Source of the DNA: CAYRHS01 sp964424125
GTDB taxonomy: Bacteria > Actinomycetota > Acidimicrobiia > IMCC26256 > JAOSJL01
NCBI GenBank assembly: GCA_964424125.1
Contig: CAYRHS010000175.1
Location: forward strand, 1-6,218
Reading direction: 5' to 3'
DNA length: 6,218 nucleotides
The notes under the pieces are model-generated. The model was given only the letters and a program-made list of their open reading frames with translations, did no database searches and was not told the origin of the DNA. This document shows, one piece after another, positions 1 through 4,364 of this stretch. Position numbers and translations under genes: made by a program. The stretch's first letter is position 1, and each line of letters starts with the position of its first letter.

Positions 1-1121
1 CGGGCATGCGGGAGGGCATCAGCGGCGTCGTCAACGAGCTGCTCGTGCAGCTCCAGTCGTTCGACCAGCCCACCGCGAGCGAGCGGGCGCGCGGCGTGGT
101 CGTGGACGCGCTCAACCGCTGGCTTCCCGAGGCACACCAGATCCGCAAGCGCCCGCCGGCGAGCTCCAACATCCTGGTCATCGGGGCCACGAACCGCGCC
201 GACAACCTCGACCCGGCCCTGTTGCGTCCCGGTCGCTTCGACCGTTCGATCCACTTCGACCTGCCGGGACGGTCCGGTCGCCGGGAGATCGTCGACTACT
301 ACCTCGAGCGCAAGGCGCACGTGCCCGAGCTCGACAAGGAGGAGCGTCGCGATCAGCTCGCGGCGATGACCTTCGGCTACTCCCCGGTGATGATCGAGCA
401 CCTCCTCGACGAAGGCCTGGTGTGGTCGTTGCGCGACGGTCGCGACGCGATGGACTGGGGTGATCTCCAACAGGCGAAGTTCACCGAGGAGATCGGGCTC
501 AAGCAGCCCGTCGAGTACACGGACGAGGAGCGTCGCGCGATCGCCACGCACGAGGCCGGCCACGCCGTCGTCGCCCACCTGGTCGGCAAGGACCGCAAGC
601 TCGAGGTGCTGTCGATCATCAAGCGACGCGAGGCCCTGGGCCTCCTCGCCCACTCCGACCTCGAGGAACGTTTCACCAAGACCCGCAGCGAGCTCATGGC
701 GCACATCGAGATCGCCCTCGGCGGCATGACGGCCGAGGAGCTCTTCCTCGGCGAGTCGGGCACCGGACCGGGTGGCGATCTCGCGGGCTCGACGCGCACC
801 GCGGCCGTGATGGTCGGCGCGCTCGGGATGGCGGGTTCGCTGGTGTCGTTCGAGGCGACCGACCCCGGTCCCGTCGACCAGGGCCTGGTGGCGCGCGTCC
901 TGGCCGACAAGGACGCGCGCGCCTCGGTGGAACGGCTCCTCGACCATGCCAAGACCACGGTGAAGTCGCTCCTGGACGAGCACCGGTTCCTCGTCGCCGC
1001 GCTGCGCGACGAGCTCCTCGTGCGAGAGGAGCTCGTGGGCGACGAGATCCTCGACGTGCTCCGTGAGGCGCAGGCCGCCCGGGACGTCGAGCACGACGAC
1101 GGGGGATCCGCCCGGCCGTAG
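1..1121 (+). CDS. FtsH-like AAA+ zinc metalloprotease, C-terminal part (5' truncated by window edge)
   Basis: This is the 3' part of an ATP-dependent protease combining an AAA+ ATPase with a peptidase family M41 domain, as in FtsH, which unfolds and degrades proteins, usually at the membrane. The frame is open to the left edge; the first in-window ATG (base 6) is internal, because the text starts just after where Walker B should lie. Counting from that Met, residues 60-80 form the second region of homology (GATNR...LLRPGRFDR), with sensor Asn63 and arginine-finger candidates Arg74 and Arg77. HEAGH at 182-186 gives two zinc ligands and the catalytic Glu183. Asp258, in a GPGGD context, matches the third zinc ligand of FtsH. 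A helical, charged C-terminus follows. About 30 extra residues (roughly 21-54) separate the Walker B side from sensor 1, and the usual FSGADL helix is replaced by YSPVMIEHLL. It is therefore a divergent FtsH relative rather than canonical FtsH. Walker A and any membrane segments lie outside the window. Confidence 0.93.
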   Translation, partial: GMREGISGVVNELLVQLQSFDQPTASERARGVVVDALNRWLPEAHQIRKRPPASSNILVIGATNRADNLDPALLRPGRFDRSIHFDLPGRSGRREIVDYYLERKAHVPELDKEERRDQLAAMTFGYSPVMIEHLLDEGLVWSLRDGRDAMDWGDLQQAKFTEEIGLKQPVEYTDEERRAIATHEAGHAVVAHLVGKDRKLEVLSIIKRREALGLLAHSDLEERFTKTRSELMAHIEIALGGMTAEELFLGESGTGPGGDLAGSTRTAAVMVGALGMAGSLVSFEATDPGPVDQGLVARVLADKDARASVERLLDHAKTTVKSLLDEHRFLVAALRDELLVREELVGDEILDVLREAQAARDVEHDDGGSARP

Positions 1122-1124
1122 GAT
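1119..1124 (+). promoter_or_regulatory. Possible -10 box (TAGGAT) / overlapping AGGA ribosome-binding site
   Basis: TAGGAT fits the actinobacterial TANNNT -10 consensus and ends six bases before the GTG at 1131, the spacing expected for a leaderless transcript. The same bases contain AGGA at 1120-1123, which could instead act as a Shine-Dalgarno site with seven bases between it and the start codon. Its first three bases are the TAG stop of the upstream protease gene. Sequence alone does not separate the two readings. Either one supports 1131 as the start of the next frame. Confidence 0.4.
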
Positions 1125-1130
1125 CGGGTC

Positions 1131-1442
1131 GTGGCCGACGAACGCCGACGAGAGCCCCGGTTGCGCGGCTGCGTCGCGGTCGTCGTCGGAGTCGGGACGA
1201 GCGCGGGCCGAGCCGCGGCCCGCCGGTTCGCCGCGGAGGGTGCGGACGTCGTCGCGGTCGACCGAGACGCCGACGCGGCCGGCGCGACGGTGGCCGAGGA
1301 CCGCGTCACGGCTGCCGGTGCTCCAGGGGCGCGGGCGGCCGCGTTCGTCGGTGATCCCGATCGGCCCGAGGACGCCGAGGCGCTGATCGAGCTCGTCGAC
1401 GAGTTGTTCGCGCGCCGAGCGGAGTCGAGCGCGTCGGCCTGA
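1131..1442 (+). CDS. Truncated short-chain dehydrogenase-like protein (N-terminal Rossmann half only)
   Basis: The 103 residues read like the first half of a classical short-chain dehydrogenase/reductase. A first beta strand (CVAVVVG, about 14-20) leads into a Gly-rich turn, then an Arg/Ala-rich helix, and a second strand VVAVDRD in which Asp44 would bind the adenosine ribose, suggesting NAD. A stretch near 71-75 recalls the usual D-V-T segment, and the last helix resembles the following helix of the family. The frame then stops. The NAG motif, the catalytic Ser and the YxxxK are absent, and the full family is about 250 residues. The turn reads G-x-x-x-S-x-G instead of G-x-x-x-G-x-G. The GTG start is chosen for AGGA/TAGGAT just upstream. 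The stop lies three bases from the stop of the convergent methyltransferase gene. It could be a decaying remnant or a small nucleotide-binding protein; it is unlikely to be an active dehydrogenase by itself. Confidence 0.6.
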   Translation: MADERRREPRLRGCVAVVVGVGTSAGRAAARRFAAEGADVVAVDRDADAAGATVAEDRVTAAGAPGARAAAFVGDPDRPEDAEALIELVDELFARRAESSASA

Positions 1443-1445
1443 CGA

Positions 1446-2156
1446 CTAGCGCGGCGCGCTCCCGATCACGAGCCCGCGACCGATGAGGCCCTCGGGGTCG
1501 ATGCGGACCCGGACGAGCCCGGCCGCCTCGAACGCCGCCCGGTACTCGTCCCAGAGGAACAGCCCGAGCTCGTGGTGTTCGTGGCGGTACGACTCGTCGC
1601 CGTCGGCGCCCACGAGGTAGTGGATGTCGAGGTGGGAGACGTCGCCGTCGCGTCCGCTGGCGAACATCCGCACGAGCGACCGCCGGCCTCCGTCGATCGG
1701 CCGCTCGGCCGCGACCCGGCCGGCCTCCCAGTCCTCGGGTTGGAACCACGGTTCGACGATCAGCGCGCCACCTTCCGCGAGGTGACGCGCCAGGTTCGCG
1801 ACCGTCGCGTGCAGCCCTTCGACCGTGCGCGCGTACCCGATCGCGCGGAACAGGCACGAGACGACGTCGAAGCGGCGGTCGAGCGTGAACGAGCGCATGT
1901 CGCCGACCGCGAGCTCCACCCTGGGGCAGCGCGCCCTCGCCGTCGCCACCAGCGTGGGGTCGAGGTCCACACCCGCGCAGTCGAAGTGCTCCGCCAGCAG
2001 CTCGAGGTGGCGTCCTGTCCCGCACGCGACGTCGAGCCAGCTCCGGGCCCCGGGCGCGCGGTCCCGCACGATCGTCAGGAGCCGCTCCACCTCGCCCGCG
2101 TACTCCTTGTGCCCGTAGAAGTCGTCGTAGAACTCGGCCGACTGCGTGAACACCAC
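1446..2156 (-). CDS. SAM-dependent methyltransferase, DesVI/TylM1-like (small-molecule N-methyltransferase type)
   Basis: A complete 236-residue class I methyltransferase, predicted cytosolic, transferring methyl from S-adenosylmethionine. Motif I is LDVACGTG (41-48), the acidic end of strand 2 is Asp64 in GVDLDP, GDM is at 85-87, and a post-motif HLAEGG precedes LIVEPW (about 125-137). The whole length resembles, from memory, the dTDP-3-amino-sugar N,N-dimethyltransferases DesVI and TylM1. Shared features are the YDDFY start with Tyr14, His125 in the HLxxGG segment, the EPW strand, and the C-terminal GRGL. In that group Tyr14 and the equivalent His line the active site. There are no deoxysugar genes here, so the real acceptor is unknown. 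The first of two tandem GTG codons is chosen as start because GGAGGTG lies seven bases before it. The gene is divergent from the DNA methyltransferase and converges on the dehydrogenase fragment. Confidence 0.88.
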   Translation of the reverse strand: MVFTQSAEFYDDFYGHKEYAGEVERLLTIVRDRAPGARSWLDVACGTGRHLELLAEHFDCAGVDLDPTLVATARARCPRVELAVGDMRSFTLDRRFDVVSCLFRAIGYARTVEGLHATVANLARHLAEGGALIVEPWFQPEDWEAGRVAAERPIDGGRRSLVRMFASGRDGDVSHLDIHYLVGADGDESYRHEHHELGLFLWDEYRAAFEAAGLVRVRIDPEGLIGRGLVIGSAPR

Positions 2157-2163
2157 GAGGAGC

Positions 2164-2170
2164 CACCTCC
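2164..2170 (-). promoter_or_regulatory. Strong Shine-Dalgarno site GGAGGTG for the small-molecule methyltransferase
   Basis: On the minus strand GGAGGTG ends seven bases before the GTG at 2156, a near-ideal match to the 16S anti-Shine-Dalgarno. The second GTG, one codon later, would be ten bases away, so the upstream GTG is preferred. This site also argues against the long plus-strand frame that runs through here being coding. Confidence 0.75.
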
Positions 2171-2225
2171 CGGGAGATCGTCGCCCATCCGGTCGTTGCT
2201 GTCACACCCGTTTGCCAAGCTGCTA

Positions 2226-2242
2226 CCACCGGTGTCCGGTGG
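2226..2242. repeat. Perfect inverted repeat, 7-bp arms with 3-base loop
   Basis: CCACCGG and CCGGTGG flank TGT, making a 17-bp perfect dyad in the divergent intergenic region, 44 bp before the DNA methyltransferase start. It could be an operator for a regulator controlling one or both genes, or an RNA hairpin in a leader. No T-tract follows on the plus strand, so an intrinsic terminator is unlikely. Confidence 0.6.
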
Positions 2243-2264
2243 CGGTGTGCAAACATCGACCGAC

Positions 2265-2279
2265 GAGGGAGGGGTGGAG
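2265..2279 (+). promoter_or_regulatory. Purine-rich ribosome-binding region for the DNA methyltransferase
   Basis: GAGGGAGGGG (2265-2274) followed by TGGAG (2275-2279) precedes the ATG at 2286. GGAG at 2276-2279 leaves six bases to the start. An in-frame GTG at 2274 lies inside this purine tract and would have almost no spacer, so the ATG is preferred. Confidence 0.6.
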
Positions 2280-2285
2280 CGTCCC

Positions 2286-3296
2286 ATGGCGGCACGACGC
2301 AGGCCGAAGCTGGAGGTGGTCGACGGGCCACCGAAGCGGCGCCGGCCCACCGCGACCTCCAACTTCGGAGCCGGGCGGCGCGAGAACCACGATGCCTCGG
2401 CGTTCTACGAGCGATTCCCCGCCCCCACGTTCAGCGGGGACGACGACCTCGGCACCTGCGCCGTGCCGGACGAGATCTTCGTCGGCGACTCACGCGACAT
2501 GTCCCAGCTCGACGACGGGTGTGTCGCGCTCATGGTGACCTCCCCCCCGTACTTCGCGGGCAAGCAGTACGAGGAGGCGCTCGGCGAGGGTCACATCCCC
2601 GGCACCTACGTCGAGTTCCTCGCGATGCTCCGCGACGTCCTCGCCGAGACCTACCGCGTGCTCGAGCCGGGCGGGCGCATCGCGGTCAACGTCGCCAACC
2701 TCGGCCGCCGCCCCTTCCGCTCGTTGGCTGCCGACGTCATGCGGATCGTGCAGGACGATCTCGGCTACCTCCCGCGGGGGGAGATCGTCTGGCAGAAGGC
2801 CGACGGCGCGGCCGGGAGCTGCGCGTGGGGGTCCTTCCAGTCCGCGTCCAACCCCGTGCTGCGCGACGTCACCGAGCGCGTGATCGTCGCCTCGAAGGGT
2901 CGACTCGACCGGGCCGTGCCCCGGCCGAAGCGCAAGCGCCTGGGGCTGCCGCACCGGAACACCATCTCCAAGGACGAGTTCATGGCGGCCACGCTCGACG
3001 TGTGGCGCATCCAACCCGAGCGCGCCACCCGCGTCGGCCATCCGGCGCCGTTCCCGATCGAGCTGCCCCGCCGCCTGATCGAGCTCTACTCGTACGTCGA
3101 CGACGTCGTGCTCGACCCGTTCATGGGGTCGGGATCAACCGCGGTCGCGGCCGCGCGGACGGGCCGCCGCTTCGTCGGCTACGACACCGATCCCACGTAC
3201 GTGTCGCTCGCGCGCGAACGGCTCGCCCAGGAGGGTGGGCGCGACGTCGAGGCGGGCGAGGGCGACGGGGATCGCGCCCGAACCCAGACGTCCTGA
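2286..3296 (+). CDS. Site-specific DNA methyltransferase, beta class (N4-cytosine or N6-adenine)
   Basis: A 336-residue DNA methyltransferase of the N6_N4_Mtase family, transferring methyl from SAM to an exocyclic amino group in a specific DNA site. Catalytic motif IV is TSPPYF (85-90). A VLEPGG strand-turn lies at 125-130. The SAM-binding motif I, LDPFMGSGSTAVAA, lies late (276-289) and is followed by FVGYDTDP (297-303). Motif IV before motif I defines the beta class. TSPPY is commonest in N4-cytosine enzymes, but SPPY does not exclude adenine. HPAPFPIELPRRLIELY (252-268) is the usual segment before motif I. The first 60 residues are an extra basic, probably flexible segment. The target-recognition region is probably within 165-250. 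The frame is open far upstream, but that part overlaps the minus-strand gene, so the ATG with GGAG six bases before it is taken. The gene is followed after 25 bases by an unknown protein, suggesting an operon and possibly a restriction-modification pair. Confidence 0.92.
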   Translation: MAARRRPKLEVVDGPPKRRRPTATSNFGAGRRENHDASAFYERFPAPTFSGDDDLGTCAVPDEIFVGDSRDMSQLDDGCVALMVTSPPYFAGKQYEEALGEGHIPGTYVEFLAMLRDVLAETYRVLEPGGRIAVNVANLGRRPFRSLAADVMRIVQDDLGYLPRGEIVWQKADGAAGSCAWGSFQSASNPVLRDVTERVIVASKGRLDRAVPRPKRKRLGLPHRNTISKDEFMAATLDVWRIQPERATRVGHPAPFPIELPRRLIELYSYVDDVVLDPFMGSGSTAVAAARTGRRFVGYDTDPTYVSLARERLAQEGGRDVEAGEGDGDRARTQTS

Positions 3297-3301
3297 TCGA
3301 C

Positions 3302-3308
3302 GGAGAGG
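3302..3308 (+). promoter_or_regulatory. Candidate ribosome-binding site GGAGAGG for the downstream unknown gene
   Basis: GGAGAGG is the only good Shine-Dalgarno-like sequence in the 25-base gap after the DNA methyltransferase stop. It sits 13 bases before the GTG at 3322, which is longer than ideal. The next in-frame start, ATG 3370, has no such site. Confidence 0.4.
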
Positions 3309-3321
3309 TTTCGGCCCACTC

Positions 3322-4326
3322 GTGCCCTCACCTCGGACCGAGGTCACCGAGATCGTCACCGGTCTGGGCATGCTCCCCGCGGACTCCGTCGGCGAGGCGC
3401 TGGCCGAACACCAGGGCGAGCTCGCGAACGTCGACACCGAGACCTGGGACCGGTTGCGGGAGCTGCACCGGGACGGTGACCTCCGGGCCGAGTTCGCGGC
3501 CGCGTGGGCCAACGGCCGCGCCTTCCTCCAGGCATCCGACGGTCTTCGGGGCCGCCGGCCCCTCGTGATCGAGTGGAAGGGCAACCAGCGGGTCCCGGGC
3601 CAGGATCCCGTCCCAGCCGACCTGCGCGTCGACCACGTGTACCTGGTCAGCTGCAAGTACCTCTCGCGCATCCTGGTCAACGCCGCGCCCGCGGCATTGT
3701 TCGACCGCGGCCTCGGACCCGGTGAGGAGCCGATTCGCGACTGGTTCCTCGAGGTCGCGCCGGACGCCTACCAGGACCTCTACGGAGCCGTGCGCGCCGA
3801 GCTCCCCGGCGATCTCGCGCTGCCGCCGTTCGCGGCTGACCTGACGAAGGCGCACCGGGCGACGCTTCGTCATCACCTACGCGGCCGCTGGTCGCGCGCC
3901 GTCGCCCCGGTCGCGCGTGTGTTCGCGGCCGAGGTCGGCCGGGTATCCGCGCAACGGTGGCGGAGTCGGCTCGGGACCAAACGAGAACGCGAGCGGATGC
4001 TCTGGCGGCTCCTCCGCATCGCCAACGCGCCGTACTTCGTGCTCGGCGTCTCGGGCGGCGAGACGTTGCGGCTGCGGATCGCGACGCCGTGGGACTGGCG
4101 CCAGCGCTTCGATCTGCGCTCCTTCGACGTGTGGGGGGACGACGCGGGCCAGCCGCAGGTGCGTTGGCAGGCCACCGTGCGCGACGGGGAGCGGGGCCAG
4201 GACCTCGCGGTGGACGGCCACGTCGAGGTCCGCTGGGCGCACGGGCGCTTCGCGCAGGCGCCCGAGGCGAAGGTCTACCTGGACACCCCGCACCACCGCG
4301 TGCCCGGCTACTTCCCGCTGGTCTGA
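3322..4326 (+). CDS. Unknown protein paired with the DNA methyltransferase; possible restriction endonuclease
   Basis: I do not recognise this 334-residue protein as a named family. It has no signal peptide or membrane segment, so it is probably cytosolic. A helical N-terminus (about 20-70) is followed by strand-like segments with two nuclease-like candidates. One is Asp73-x10-Glu84-Trp-Lys86 (LVIEWKG). The other is Pro98-Ala-Asp100 with Ser110-Cys-Lys112 (LVSCKYLSR). The second recalls PD-(D/E)xK restriction enzymes of the Cfr10I/NgoMIV type, where Ser replaces the acidic residue and a later acid compensates; Asp128 or Glu135 could do this here. The Asp-to-Lys spacing is much shorter than in that group, so the likeness is only suggestive. 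A basic middle (about 176-226) could bind DNA. The C-terminus is Trp/Arg-rich and ends in a PHHRVPGYFPL-type segment. GTG 3322 is chosen for the weak GGAGAGG upstream; GTG 3235 would overlap the methyltransferase, and ATG 3370 is possible. Close co-directional placement suggests co-transcription with the methyltransferase. Confidence 0.75.
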   Translation: MPSPRTEVTEIVTGLGMLPADSVGEALAEHQGELANVDTETWDRLRELHRDGDLRAEFAAAWANGRAFLQASDGLRGRRPLVIEWKGNQRVPGQDPVPADLRVDHVYLVSCKYLSRILVNAAPAALFDRGLGPGEEPIRDWFLEVAPDAYQDLYGAVRAELPGDLALPPFAADLTKAHRATLRHHLRGRWSRAVAPVARVFAAEVGRVSAQRWRSRLGTKRERERMLWRLLRIANAPYFVLGVSGGETLRLRIATPWDWRQRFDLRSFDVWGDDAGQPQVRWQATVRDGERGQDLAVDGHVEVRWAHGRFAQAPEAKVYLDTPHHRVPGYFPLV

Positions 4327-4350
4327 AGGCGCCGTCGCGGCACCCGGCGC

Positions 4351-4356
4351 TACCGT
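4351..4356 (+). promoter_or_regulatory. Possible -10 box (TACCGT) for leaderless transcription of the PhoD-like gene
   Basis: TACCGT fits TANNNT and ends eight bases before the ATG at 4365. The bases before this ATG contain no Shine-Dalgarno sequence (the run is pyrimidine-rich, CCACCTCC). A leaderless mRNA starting at or near the ATG would explain this. No clear -35 element was seen. A 6-bp GC stem (4329-4334 with 4345-4350) lies between the previous stop and this box. Confidence 0.4.
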
Positions 4357-4364
4357 CCACCTCC

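Larger units (their letters stand above)
2157..2285. other. Divergent intergenic region between two methyltransferase genes
   Basis: These 129 bp separate the starts of the minus-strand small-molecule methyltransferase and the plus-strand DNA methyltransferase, so both promoters probably lie here. The stretch is less GC-rich than the genes. GTTTGC (2210-2215) and GCAAAC (2249-2254) form a spaced dyad around a tight perfect hairpin at 2226-2242. CACACC (2203-2208) is also complementary to GGTGTG (2244-2249). No convincing -35/-10 pair was found on either strand. Confidence 0.6.

Noticed and set aside
377..1309. 310-codon minus-strand open frame opposite the protease
   Set aside because: Its translation is low-complexity Ser/Arg/Ala/Thr, typical of a shadow frame in GC-rich DNA, and it opposes clear FtsH motifs.
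1572..2285. Long open upstream extension of the DNA methyltransferase frame
   Set aside because: It runs antisense through a well-supported methyltransferase gene, has no methyltransferase-like content, and the ATG at 2286 has a good ribosome site.
1306..2331. 341-codon minus-strand frame overlapping the small-molecule methyltransferase
   Set aside because: It is Arg/Pro-rich with no motifs, in another frame of the same strand as the real gene with motif I LDVACGTG.
3235..3321. Earlier GTG start for the unknown gene after the methyltransferase
   Set aside because: It would overlap the methyltransferase by about 60 bases, and the added residues are Arg/Pro-rich without protein-like pattern; GTG 3322 has the better context.
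4329..4350. 6-bp GC stem between the unknown gene and the PhoD-like gene as a terminator
   Set aside because: The stem is short, the loop is ten bases and no T-run follows; such pairings are common by chance at this GC content.
3957..4364. Upstream part of the PhoD-like frame
   Set aside because: It overlaps the end of the unknown gene in another frame and is Arg/Ala-rich; the Tat signal peptide begins at 4365.
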